Positions 8,663 through 17,436 of a stretch of DNA of 64,000 bases are shown here, piece by piece (within the stretch, counting starts at the first letter, position 1; each line of letters opens with the position of its first letter). The stretch is taken from contig JAJEBV010000008.1 of the NCBI GenBank assembly GCA_022822365.1, positions 295,524-359,523 on the forward strand, read 5' to 3'. The notes under the pieces are model-generated. The model had not been told where the DNA came from and did not search any database. It worked only from the letters and a program-made list of their open reading frames with translations. Position numbers and translations under genes: made by a program. The stretch is from Thermoanaerobaculia bacterium. GTDB taxonomy: Bacteria > Acidobacteriota > Thermoanaerobaculia > Multivoradales > Multivoraceae.

Positions 8663-11220
8663 AGCCCATGCCGTTACCGAAGCCGATCCGCAACAAGGTC
8701 GACTACCTGACACCCGAGCTTCGGGGGCGCGTCGAAGCGCTGAAGCTGGAGGCGCCTGAGACCACCGAAGACATCGCCGTCCTGAGCGATCGGCTCGACA
8801 CGCTGTGGCACTGGTCGAACGCCTACTCCCTCACCGGCGGGCCGATCCCCGACGTCTTCCCGCAGCTCCTCGCGAACGCGAACCGCTCGCTCCGGGGGCT
8901 CGGAGGCGGAGCGACGATTCCGGTGCCGCGCGTCTCTGAGTTCATCCGCCTCTACACCCGGGAATTCCAGATCAAGGACGAACACCCGGGGGCAATCGGC
9001 ACGCTGACGCTCGACCCGCCCGGTCCCTTCCGCGCCGGCGACCGCGTAACAGTCCGGTTGACCTATACCGTGGGCACGCTCGGCATGGCGGAGGGCGGCG
9101 GCATCCTGGTGCGTGGAGCGCGTCGGACCGGCATTCAGGCCGAGGACGCGGCGGGCCGGAACTACGTCTCGGTCGAAACGTCGAATCCGGACGCGACGCT
9201 GACCGCCAGCGAACCATGGGGAGACTGGCGGGGGATGCACTTCGGCAACCGCGGCGGCCAGGCGCGCGCCGGCGTCCCTCGCGCCGTGCTGCAGTTCCGT
9301 CTGAGCGGCGCGTCGCTCGATGAAGGCGACACGATCACCATCACCTACGGCGACACCTCGGGGGGCGGACCCGGATTCACGCTGCAGGAAACCTCCAACG
9401 ACCAGGTGATCCTGCACCTCTACGCCGACATCGAAGGCACGGGCGACCTGCTGCGACCGGTCTGGCCTTCCTTCGAGGTGCTGGGCCGGGACGAGGTCCG
9501 CTACGTCAACGCGGTCGCTCCGTCGATCGTCGCGCCCGGCGAGCCCTTCACGCTGGCCGTTCGCGCCGAGGACCGGCTGAAGAACCCGTCCTCCGGCGTC
9601 ATGCCCGCGCTCGAGGTGCTGCTGGACGGCGAGCCATTCCGCACGATCGAGGCCGGCAGTCCGGCCATCTCGCTGCTCGAGAACGTGAATCTCGCCGAAC
9701 CCGGCGTCTACCGCTTCTCCGTCCGGAACGAGGACGGATCGATCCGGGCGACCAGCAATCCCGTTCGCGTCGAGGAGGACCCCGAAACGCGCGTCTACTG
9801 GGGCGAGACCCACGGTCACACCGCCTTCGCCGAAGGCCAGGGGTCGCCCGACGGCTACTACCGGTTCGGCCGCGACGTCGCCCGACTCGACTTCCTCAGC
9901 CTCTCCGAGCACGACATCTGGATGGACGACAGCGAGTGGCGGAAGCTGCAGGAGCTGGTCGAGGAGTACCGGATCGAAGGCGAATTCACGACGATCCTCG
10001 GCTTCGAGTGGACGTCCCGGTCGCCGCTCGGCGGGCACCACAACGTGTTCTTCCGCGACACGCCCGGCCGCAGCCGGGTCCCGAACCAGAAGGCGCCCCT
10101 GCTCGACGAGCTGTACGCGGGGCTGCGCGCTCAGAACAGCAACGATGACGTGCTGGTCATCCCCCACGCCCACCAGCCCGCCGACTGGACGAACAGCGAC
10201 CCCGACCTGGGGCGACTGGTCGAGATCCAGTCCGGCCACGGCACCTTCGACTGGTTCGGCAACAAGTACCTGCAGAACGGCTTCGAGGTCGGCTTCATCG
10301 GCGCCTCCGACAACCACAACGGCCATCCCGGCTACTCCGGGGCCGGCAACCGTCAACTGGGCGGCCTGGCCGCCGTCTACGCGCCCGAGGACAACGCTGA
10401 CGCCATCTTCAGCGCGCTCCGCGACCGGGCCGCGTACGCGACAACCGGCGAGCGGATCCTCCTCGAGGCGAGTCTCAACGGCGCCAGCATGGGCACGCGC
10501 CAGGAGGACGCCGCCGTGCGCCGGGTCGACTGCCGGGTCAGCGGCACGGCCCCGATCGACGCGATCGACGTCATCAAGAACGGAGCGATCGTCTACACCA
10601 GGAGATACCTGGAGAGCGCTCTGTCCGAGGAAGCGCGGGTGCAGATCACCTTCGAGTCGTCGACCGAGATCCACGGCGAGCGCACACCTCCACGCGGCGG
10701 CCGACCGTGGAGGGGAGCGATCCACGTCGCCGGAGCCGAACTGGTCGACCACGACGATCCCTGGTTCACGCAGCCCGCGACCTGGCGAACCGCCCGCAAC
10801 GCGGAAGACCGGAACCGGATCGACTTCGACTTCCCGACCCGTGGCCGTCCGAAGTCACTCGTTCTCGAGTTGCGCGGCGCAAGCGCCGACACGGTCATCA
10901 CCGTCGACATGGAGACGACGACCGAGTCGCGCGGCTCGGGCGGCTACGTTCGCATTCCCCAGGAACTGCCGGCGAACACCGAGCGGTTCCGGCTCGGCGA
11001 CCTGAAAGGCCAGGTCGAGCGCCGCGAGTACCAGGTGCTGGAGCACACGGACGCGCTCTCGGCTCAGATCGTGACCGAGGGCCGGGCCCTCGACCAGGAG
11101 TTCAGCTTCACCGACCAGGGCGAAGTCCGGCCCGGCGACTACTACTACCTCCGCGTCCGCCAGATCGACGGCAGCATGGCGTGGTCGAGTCCGTTCTGGG
11201 TGGGAGGGAGCTCCGGGTAG
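8659..11220 (+). CDS. DUF3604 family metal-dependent (PHP-like) protein
   Basis: This protein of about 853 residues contains the DUF3604 domain in its middle: YWGETHGHTAFAEGQGSPDG, then LDFLSLSEHDIWMDD, TTILGFEWTS, HHNVFFRD and GFIGASDNHNGHPG. Its histidine/aspartate pattern resembles PHP-type phosphoesterases. The N-terminal 370 residues look like beta-rich Ig-like segments and the C-terminal part is another beta domain. No signal peptide is visible. Possible starts are GTG 8659 (overlapping the hicA stop) or ATG 8668. DUF3604 proteins are abundant in marine bacteria and are often near sulfatases or hydrolases; the substrate is unknown. Confidence 0.85.
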   Translation: MKPMPLPKPIRNKVDYLTPELRGRVEALKLEAPETTEDIAVLSDRLDTLWHWSNAYSLTGGPIPDVFPQLLANANRSLRGLGGGATIPVPRVSEFIRLYTREFQIKDEHPGAIGTLTLDPPGPFRAGDRVTVRLTYTVGTLGMAEGGGILVRGARRTGIQAEDAAGRNYVSVETSNPDATLTASEPWGDWRGMHFGNRGGQARAGVPRAVLQFRLSGASLDEGDTITITYGDTSGGGPGFTLQETSNDQVILHLYADIEGTGDLLRPVWPSFEVLGRDEVRYVNAVAPSIVAPGEPFTLAVRAEDRLKNPSSGVMPALEVLLDGEPFRTIEAGSPAISLLENVNLAEPGVYRFSVRNEDGSIRATSNPVRVEEDPETRVYWGETHGHTAFAEGQGSPDGYYRFGRDVARLDFLSLSEHDIWMDDSEWRKLQELVEEYRIEGEFTTILGFEWTSRSPLGGHHNVFFRDTPGRSRVPNQKAPLLDELYAGLRAQNSNDDVLVIPHAHQPADWTNSDPDLGRLVEIQSGHGTFDWFGNKYLQNGFEVGFIGASDNHNGHPGYSGAGNRQLGGLAAVYAPEDNADAIFSALRDRAAYATTGERILLEASLNGASMGTRQEDAAVRRVDCRVSGTAPIDAIDVIKNGAIVYTRRYLESALSEEARVQITFESSTEIHGERTPPRGGRPWRGAIHVAGAELVDHDDPWFTQPATWRTARNAEDRNRIDFDFPTRGRPKSLVLELRGASADTVITVDMETTTESRGSGGYVRIPQELPANTERFRLGDLKGQVERREYQVLEHTDALSAQIVTEGRALDQEFSFTDQGEVRPGDYYYLRVRQIDGSMAWSSPFWVGGSSG

Positions 11221-11253
11221 GCTCAGGGAAACCGCCGAACAAGGAGACTCGAG

Positions 11254-12324
11254 ATGCGGAAGACCCTCGCGCTGCTTTCTCTGCTGCTCGTGTCGGGCAC
11301 CGGCACCGCCCTCGCGGCCGCCGACGACATCCCGCGGACCCCGGGCGGCAAGCCCGACTTCACCGGCCGCTACGACATCCGCTCGCTGACGCCCTTCGAG
11401 CGCCGGCCAGAGCGCGGCGAGGAACTCGTCCTCAGCCCGGAGGAGGCGGCCGGGGTCGAAGCCAACCAGCGCCAGCGCGTCCTGGACGGCGACGCCGCCA
11501 GTGCACCAGACCGGCCGCCGCCGGAGAAGGGCGCCTTCATCGACCGGCAGAGCTACAACTACGCCTGGTTCGATCCGGGCCACACGATGTTCAGGATCGA
11601 CGGCAAGTACCGGACGTCGATCCTGACGAACCCGCCGAACGGCCGGATGCCGCCGTTGACGGAGGAGGCCCAGAAGCACCGCGGGGCCCTGCCCAGGTTC
11701 ATCTGGATGAACGACGACGGCACGGCCTGGTGGCTGGAGTCCGGCGACACCCCCTTCGACAGCCCGGAGACGATGGTCCTCGGCGTCCGCTGCATCTACC
11801 AGCCCGGGGCTTCGATCCCGATTCGCACCATCTCCTACAACAACCTGAAGACCCTGGTGCAGACGGACGACTACCTGATGATCCACATCGAGTGGATGCA
11901 CTGGACGCGGGTCGTGCGGATCGACGCGGAGCATTCGCCCGCGCCGTACGAGTCCTACTCCGGCGATTCGATCGGCCGCTGGGAGGGCGACACCCTGATC
12001 GTCGAGACGACGAACTTCCGTCGCGAGGCGGCGCCCCAGATGCTGCACGGCCGAGAATCGGCCGGCGTGCCGCGGGGCGCGATGAAGGTGACGGAACGCT
12101 TCAGCCCGGTCGACGGCAAGTCGCTGCTCTACCAGTTCGAGGTCGAGGACGACGAGTACACGGCGCCCTACGGCGGCGAGATGCCCTGGCCGAGGACCGA
12201 CCAGTACAACTACGAGTACGCCTGCCACGAGGGCAACTACTCGATGCTGGGCCAGCTCAGGGGAGCGCGCCAGCTCGAGAAGGAGTGGATCGCCGCCGGC
12301 AAACCGGTGAAGGGCGGCGAGTAG
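11254..12324 (+). CDS. Exported GDSIGxWEGDTL-family protein, paralog 1
   Basis: This 356-residue protein has a clear Sec signal (KTLALLSLLLVSGTGTALAA). The mature part carries PRTPGGKPDFTGRYDIRSLT, TNPPNGRMPPLTEEAQK, the hallmark GDSIGRWEGDTLIVETTNF and a C-terminal YEYACHEGNYSMLGQLRGAR. The same landmarks occur in the proteins at 42245-43345 and, more divergently, 43832-44656. The family is common in Acidobacteriota and related bacteria, usually annotated hypothetical. No catalytic motif is recognised. A ribosome site AAGGAG lies 7-8 bp before the ATG. Periplasmic or surface location is likely. Confidence 0.8.
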   Translation: MRKTLALLSLLLVSGTGTALAAADDIPRTPGGKPDFTGRYDIRSLTPFERRPERGEELVLSPEEAAGVEANQRQRVLDGDAASAPDRPPPEKGAFIDRQSYNYAWFDPGHTMFRIDGKYRTSILTNPPNGRMPPLTEEAQKHRGALPRFIWMNDDGTAWWLESGDTPFDSPETMVLGVRCIYQPGASIPIRTISYNNLKTLVQTDDYLMIHIEWMHWTRVVRIDAEHSPAPYESYSGDSIGRWEGDTLIVETTNFRREAAPQMLHGRESAGVPRGAMKVTERFSPVDGKSLLYQFEVEDDEYTAPYGGEMPWPRTDQYNYEYACHEGNYSMLGQLRGARQLEKEWIAAGKPVKGGE

Positions 12325-12336
12325 GCGGAGAAGGCC

Positions 12337-12391
12337 CGGGCTCGCCGCTGCGCGGCATCGCACTGGTGCCGGCAAGGGCGCCGGCGCACCC
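12337..12391 (-). repeat. Dispersed palindromic repeat, copy 2 (intergenic)
   Basis: Read on the minus strand, this unit matches the repeat at 1091-1146 over about 55 bp. It has a GCCGGC palindrome with a variable loop, then GCGATGCCGCGcAGCGGCGAGCCCG. It sits between two convergent genes, where its two hairpins could also act as a bidirectional terminator. Confidence 0.7.
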
Positions 12392-12397
12392 AGTGAC

Positions 12398-13255
12398 CTA
12401 GATCATGCTGTAGCCGGAGCCCTGGCGCTCCGTGCCGAGTCCGCGCCCCTTCTCGATCCAGCCGAACTCCTCCAGGATCGCCTGGCTGTAGGTCACCCGG
12501 CCGGTGACCCGGTCGAGCGGCTCGGTGGCGAGCAGCAGGGCGGCCTGGGCCATGATCTCGACGGTTTCCGCCTCGTTCGGGTCGCGGCCCTCCATCAGCC
12601 GGTGGTGGACGACGCCCGGCGTGGGCACGATCTGGGACGGGCTGTAGCAGGTCACCGAGACGCCGTGCTCGTAGACCTCGGAGGCCAGGCCCTGGGTGAA
12701 GCGCTCGAGCGCCGCCTTCTCGGCGCCGTAGAGGGAACCGCCGGCGAACTGCGGGCCCTTGTAGGGACCGCGGCCGGGGCCGATCGCGGCGCCCGAGGAC
12801 ACGTTGACGATGCTGCCGGAACCCCGCTCGATCATCTCGGGCAGCACGAGCTTCGAGAGGTAGAACGGCGCGTGGAAGTTGACCGCCGTCGAGCGGTGCC
12901 ACTTGTTGATCGGGAAGTCGACCACCGGAATGAAGTAGGTCAGGGCGGCGTTGTTGATCAGCACCTCGACCGGCCCGAGCGCGTCGCGCACCTCGGTCAC
13001 CAGGCGGGCGCAGTTCTCGTACTCGGAGACATCGCAGGCGAACGCGGTGGCGTCGCCGCCGGCCGCCCGGATCTCGTCGATCGTCTCCTCGAGCGACCCG
13101 CCCAGGTAGTGGCCGCCCTCGGACAGCGTGCGCGCCGTGCAGGCGACCCGCGCGCCGTGCTCCGCGAACAGCTCGGCGATCGCCTTGCCGATGCCGCGGC
13201 TCGCTCCGGTGACCAGGGCGACCTTGCCGTCGAGCTTCTTCTCTGTCTGCGTCAT
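12398..13255 (-). CDS. SDR family NAD(P)-dependent oxidoreductase
   Basis: This 285-residue classical short-chain dehydrogenase has cofactor motif TGASRGIG (residues 16-23), NNAA at about 101-104, the catalytic serine in NVSSGA (153-154) and YGAEK (Y176, K180). The substrate region PGRGPYKGPQFAGG is extended. The neighbour 30 bp upstream on the same strand encodes an acyl-CoA ligase, so the pair may act on an acyl or hydroxyacyl substrate. The ATG has an AGGAGAAGG ribosome site. The exact substrate cannot be read from sequence. Confidence 0.9.
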   Translation of the reverse strand: MTQTEKKLDGKVALVTGASRGIGKAIAELFAEHGARVACTARTLSEGGHYLGGSLEETIDEIRAAGGDATAFACDVSEYENCARLVTEVRDALGPVEVLINNAALTYFIPVVDFPINKWHRSTAVNFHAPFYLSKLVLPEMIERGSGSIVNVSSGAAIGPGRGPYKGPQFAGGSLYGAEKAALERFTQGLASEVYEHGVSVTCYSPSQIVPTPGVVHHRLMEGRDPNEAETVEIMAQAALLLATEPLDRVTGRVTYSQAILEEFGWIEKGRGLGTERQGSGYSMI

Positions 13256-13285
13256 TGAGCCTTCTCCTTCATCCGTCTAGAGCCG

Positions 13286-14785
13286 TCATCCGCAATATGC
13301 GTCGCGATACCGCTCGCGCAGTACGTTCTTCTGTACCTTCCCCATCGCGTTGCGCGGCAGATCGCCGACCCAGTAGAACCGGCGGGGGTGTTTGTAGCGC
13401 GCCAGCCCCGCACCGAGTGCGGCGCGGAGCGTATCGTCTTCCACCGGCGAGTCCTCGGCGACGAGCACGGCGACCACGCCCTCGCCCAGGTCGGCGTGCG
13501 GCGCACCGATCACCGCCGATTCCGCTACTCCCGGTACCTCGTTGAGCCGGTCCTCGACTTCCTTCGGGTAGACGTTGAAGCCGCCCGCGATGACCAGGTC
13601 CTTGCCGCGGCCGACCAGGGTCACCCGGCCCTCACCGTCGACGCTCGCGAGGTCGCCGGTGACGAAGAAGCCGTCGTCGCGCATCTCCTCGGCCGTCTTC
13701 TCCGGCAGTCCCCAGTAGCCCGGAAACAGATTCGGGCCGCGAATCTCCAGGGTGCCGACTTCACCCGCTGCCACTTCGATGCCGTCCTCGCCCACGGCCC
13801 GCACTTCGACCCCGGGCAGCGGGAAACCGACCGTGCCGGCCACACGCTCCCCGAGCAGCGGATTCGAGGTGATCATCCCGGCCTCCGTCATGCCGTAGCG
13901 TTCCAGGATCCGGTGGCCGGTGCGAGCCTCGAAGTCGCCCCAGACGGCTTCCGTCAACGGCGCCGAGCCGGAGACGAACAGCCGGATGCTCTCGCAGTCC
14001 GCGCTGCCGAAACCGGGCTCCGCCAGCAGACGCGAGTAGAACGTCGGCACACCCATCAGCACCGTCGCCTCGGGCAGCAAGTGGCGCACTTCCGCAGCAT
14101 CGAACGCGGGCAGGAAGAGGACCTTCGAGGCGTTCAGAAACGCCGTGTGGAGCGCCACGAACAGCCCGTGGACGTGGAAGATCGGCAAGGCGTGGAGCAG
14201 CACGTCCCCGGGCTCGAAGCCCCAGATTTCGTGCAGGGCGAGAGCGTTCGAGGTCAGGTTGCCGTGGGTGATCATCGCGCCCTTGGAGCGCCCCGTGGTG
14301 CCCGACGTGTAGCAGATGGCGGCCAGGTCGTCGCCGCGGCGGGGTTCGACCGCCGGATCGGGATCGAGGGACCGCGCCTCCTCCCACAACGCGTCGATGC
14401 CCACGGAGCGCGGCTCTGCGTCAGCACCCGGGTCACCGCTACCCGCCGCTCCGCGCACGACGACCCGCGGCGACGCATCGGACACGAAGAACGCGACCTC
14501 CCGCTCGGTGTAGGCCGTGTTCAGCGGCACGTACACCCCGCCGCAGCGCAGCACGCCCAGGTAGAGGGCCACCGCCTCGACCGACTTCGGGACCTGGACC
14601 AGTACCCGGTCCCCGGGCTCCACGCCCCGCCCGCGCAGCGCCGCCGAGAATCGGGCCGAAGCGTCGTCGAGATCGCGATAGGTCCACGCCGGCCCGCTCG
14701 CGCCAGCCGCGGCGCCGACCGGCACCACGCCGGGACAATCGAGGGCTGCCTCGAAACGCTCGGAGAGCAGGGCGAAGAGGTTCAT
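13286..14785 (-). CDS. AMP-dependent acyl-CoA ligase, malonyl-CoA synthetase (MatB)-like
   Basis: This 499-residue ANL-superfamily ligase has the ATP-binding loop ICYTSGTTGRSKGAMITHGN, the aromatic segment LPIFHVHGLFVALH, ERYGMTEAGM, the TGDLA hinge region (FFVTGDLASVDGEGRV) and a C-terminal catalytic lysine in LPRNAMGKVQKNVLRERY. Segment order and phrases such as GVPTFYSRLL and RYKHPRRFYWVGDLPRNAMGK are those of malonyl-CoA synthetases. The length (about 500) agrees. It would activate malonate or methylmalonate to the CoA ester. It lies upstream of the SDR gene in a likely operon. Fatty-acid or other short acids remain alternatives. Confidence 0.82.
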   Translation of the reverse strand: MNLFALLSERFEAALDCPGVVPVGAAAGASGPAWTYRDLDDASARFSAALRGRGVEPGDRVLVQVPKSVEAVALYLGVLRCGGVYVPLNTAYTEREVAFFVSDASPRVVVRGAAGSGDPGADAEPRSVGIDALWEEARSLDPDPAVEPRRGDDLAAICYTSGTTGRSKGAMITHGNLTSNALALHEIWGFEPGDVLLHALPIFHVHGLFVALHTAFLNASKVLFLPAFDAAEVRHLLPEATVLMGVPTFYSRLLAEPGFGSADCESIRLFVSGSAPLTEAVWGDFEARTGHRILERYGMTEAGMITSNPLLGERVAGTVGFPLPGVEVRAVGEDGIEVAAGEVGTLEIRGPNLFPGYWGLPEKTAEEMRDDGFFVTGDLASVDGEGRVTLVGRGKDLVIAGGFNVYPKEVEDRLNEVPGVAESAVIGAPHADLGEGVVAVLVAEDSPVEDDTLRAALGAGLARYKHPRRFYWVGDLPRNAMGKVQKNVLRERYRDAYCG

Positions 14786-14851
14786 CGGATCGACGCGTGT
14801 CCGCGGGAAGACGCTCGATCCTACGCGTGTTGCAAACTAGGTCACCCGCAT

Positions 14852-16237
14852 ATGGTCGCCAACCGCAATCGTCCGTTTCTCCCGCCCGTAGCCACCATCC
14901 GCCGCGCTCTCCCCGGCCTCTGCGCCGCGGCGCTCGCCATCGGGTTCGCGGGCTGCACCGACGACCCGGTCGCCGAGACCCTGCAGCTCGAGTTCTACCC
15001 GCCGTCGGCGGAGGACACGCAGCCGGCCGAGGACGACGTCGTCGGCCCGGCCGACACCAACGGCTACGTAAGGCTCGAGGCCAAGGTCTCGATCCATCGC
15101 CACGCGGTCCCCGAGGGGCACGCACTGATCGAGCGCCGGCTGAACGACCGGACCGAGGCGTTGATGAACGGCTACGACGTCTGGCACCTCCGGTTCGACC
15201 GCCTGTACGAACCGCTCGCCGACGGCGCCGAGTGGGAGCGGGCCGGCAGGGAGTTGACCAGCTACCGCCGTTGGGCGCTCGTCGGGAACCCGGATGCCGA
15301 GCTCCAGGAGTTCTTCGCCAACACGCCGATCCGTCCGTCCCTCGCCGTCTGGGACAACGAACGGCGGGAGCCGGACGACCGGCGGCCGCCGCCTCAGACC
15401 GTCTCACTGGAGCTCGTGTTTGACGGCGGAACGCAAGCGACTGTCGGCGAGTCCGACACCGTCGAGCGCGGTCTGCGCGGTTTCGCCGTCGACGCCGCCC
15501 GCTACCACCGACGCGTCGCGGCGTTGTGGCGCTACATGGACGAGAACCCCGGCCGCCGCTTCGAGTGCCTGCGCGCCCTGTTCGCGGCCGCCCGGGGCGA
15601 GGAACTGCCCGAATCGACGCTCGTCGCGTCGCCGCGGGAGCTCGCGCCGAACACGGCTCCGCCGGCGCCGCCCGAGCGGCCGCAGGACCAGCCTGTCCTC
15701 CGCGACCTCGAACTCGAGCTGATCGAACGGATCGTCGAAGCCGGTGAACCGCTGCTGGAGATCTTCGAGGTCCCCGACGACGACGCCTTCACCCTGCAGG
15801 AGCTTTCGCGCCGGGTCTTCGATCCGTTCCCGGCCGTCATCACCGCGGTGCCGGACGGTCAGGTCACCGAGGCGGTCGGATTCGCGGAAGCCGGAGACGG
15901 CTGGACGATTCCCTCCCTCGATCTCTGGCGAGCGTTCCGCAGCCTGGAGGGCAGGTTCGTGTCGCCCGACCCGCTCCTCTTCCTGCTCGACACGGACGGC
16001 AACGACTTCGGCTGCGACGAGCAGGACGACGCCTGCAAGGACCGCGAGCGCGTCTTCGCCTTCCTCGAGCGCGGAACCTTCGACGCCCGTCCAGGCTCTT
16101 CGCTCGTGATCCGGCGCGTCCTGGAGACCGAACTGCAGCCGCTCGACGTGTACCGCCTGACGTGGATCCGCGGCGGCACGGACGAGAGCCCCGGCAGCGA
16201 GGGCGCCGTTGACGGCGTCCTCGAGACGGGCCGGTAG
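14852..16237 (+). CDS. Uncharacterised exported lipoprotein
   Basis: This 461-residue protein begins with a basic N-terminus, a hydrophobic core and a lipobox-like FAGC (CAAALAIGFAGC), so it is probably a lipoprotein, though the -3 residue is atypical. The mature protein is acidic and has no motif I recognise; a DTDGNDFGCDEQDDAC segment near residues 388-403 could bind a metal or form a disulfide. The frame is open far upstream over the antisense ligase gene, but the signal peptide fixes the start at ATG 14852. A weak TAGGTC lies 8 nt before it and there is no clear ribosome site. Confidence 0.7.
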   Translation: MVANRNRPFLPPVATIRRALPGLCAAALAIGFAGCTDDPVAETLQLEFYPPSAEDTQPAEDDVVGPADTNGYVRLEAKVSIHRHAVPEGHALIERRLNDRTEALMNGYDVWHLRFDRLYEPLADGAEWERAGRELTSYRRWALVGNPDAELQEFFANTPIRPSLAVWDNERREPDDRRPPPQTVSLELVFDGGTQATVGESDTVERGLRGFAVDAARYHRRVAALWRYMDENPGRRFECLRALFAAARGEELPESTLVASPRELAPNTAPPAPPERPQDQPVLRDLELELIERIVEAGEPLLEIFEVPDDDAFTLQELSRRVFDPFPAVITAVPDGQVTEAVGFAEAGDGWTIPSLDLWRAFRSLEGRFVSPDPLLFLLDTDGNDFGCDEQDDACKDRERVFAFLERGTFDARPGSSLVIRRVLETELQPLDVYRLTWIRGGTDESPGSEGAVDGVLETGR

Positions 16238-16272
16238 ACTCCCGCGAAGAGTTCCGCTCCCGAGAGGTGCCG

Positions 16273-17433
16273 ATGATCCGTTCAACCAACATCCGACCCA
16301 ACCGACGCCTGCCCGGTCTCGCGCCCGTGCTGACCGCCACCATCCTCCTCGGCCTTGGCGCCGACTCCCTCAAGGCACAGCGGCCTTACCCGCCGGAGAT
16401 GGAGGGAACGACCTCCGAGGTCTACCGGACGGCAGGCGACGTCGAGCTCAAGATGTACTTCTGCAATCCCGAGGACCATTCCGCCGACGACCAGCGGCCC
16501 GCGATCGTCTTCTTTTTCGGCGGCGGCTGGAGAGCGGGTTCCCCGCAGCAGTTCCTGCCACACTGCCGCTATCTCGCGGAACGCGGCATGGTCGCGGCGG
16601 TCGCCGACTACCGGGTCGCGAACCGGCACGGCGTGACGGCGCACGAATGCGTCGAGGACGCGAAGAGCGCCGTCCGCTGGCTACGCGCGAACGCTGACCG
16701 CCTCGGCGTCGATCCCGACCGCATCGCCGCCGGCGGGGGCTCGGCCGGGGGTCACCTGGCGGCCGCCACCGCAACGCTGCCGGGCCACGATCCCGATCCC
16801 GACGGCGTGAGCTCCGTACCCAACGCGCTGGTCCTGTTCAACCCGGCGACCGTTCTCGCTCCCGTCGATGGCGACCCGATGCCGACGGAGGAGGAGCTTG
16901 AGCGTTTCGCGGCGCTCGAAGAGCGCTTCGGGGCGCCGCCGGAGTCGATGTCCCCCTTCCACCACCTGCGGGCGGACCTGCCGCCCACCATCCTCTTCCA
17001 CGGCCAGGCAGACGAGACGGTGCCCCACAGCACGGCGGACCGGTTCTGCCGCGGCCTGCGCGACCACAAGAACCGATGCGACTTCGTCAGCTACCACGAC
17101 CAGGGCCACGGCTTCTTCAACTTCGGCCGGGGCGAGGGCGAGGAGAAGAACAAGTGGTACGAGGACACGGTCTCCCGCATGGACGGCTTCCTGTACTCCC
17201 TCGAGTGGCTCGATCCGAAGCCGAATCCCGACGGCACGCCCGGCGAACGCCTGACCTGGCAGGAGTCGCTCAGCCGGGCGCTCGGTTCGTCCGCCAAGGG
17301 ACTGCCAAGGACGGAGGAAGAACTCCAGGAGTTCGTCAAGACGCTGGGAAACCGGGAAGGCGGGGATCCAGCCGCCGAGGCTGGGGACGCGAAGGAGGAC
17401 GACAACGCAGCGCCACCGGACGGCGATCTCTAG
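16273..17433 (+). CDS. Exported alpha/beta hydrolase, acetyl-esterase (BD-FAE/Aes-like) type
   Basis: This 386-residue secreted esterase has a signal peptide (LAPVLTATILLGLGADSLKA) and an alpha/beta-hydrolase fold. It has the oxyanion loop FFFGGGWRAGS, nucleophile GGGSAGGH with Ser157, acid HGQADETVP with Asp247, and base DQGHGFFNF with His279. The pattern matches BD-FAE/acetylxylan-esterase-like enzymes that remove acyl groups from carbohydrates. The ATG at 16273 has GAGAGG directly upstream; a GTG two codons earlier is possible. It is followed 3 bp later by a PQQ-dehydrogenase gene, probably co-transcribed. The C-terminal 60 residues are acidic and low-complexity. Confidence 0.85.
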   Translation: MIRSTNIRPNRRLPGLAPVLTATILLGLGADSLKAQRPYPPEMEGTTSEVYRTAGDVELKMYFCNPEDHSADDQRPAIVFFFGGGWRAGSPQQFLPHCRYLAERGMVAAVADYRVANRHGVTAHECVEDAKSAVRWLRANADRLGVDPDRIAAGGGSAGGHLAAATATLPGHDPDPDGVSSVPNALVLFNPATVLAPVDGDPMPTEEELERFAALEERFGAPPESMSPFHHLRADLPPTILFHGQADETVPHSTADRFCRGLRDHKNRCDFVSYHDQGHGFFNFGRGEGEEKNKWYEDTVSRMDGFLYSLEWLDPKPNPDGTPGERLTWQESLSRALGSSAKGLPRTEEELQEFVKTLGNREGGDPAAEAGDAKEDDNAAPPDGDL

Positions 17434-17436
17434 CGA

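Noticed and set aside
13388-14851. Upstream extension of the lipoprotein frame to nearly 950 residues
   Set aside because: The extension lies antisense to an intact acyl-CoA ligase; the lipoprotein signal begins at ATG 14852.
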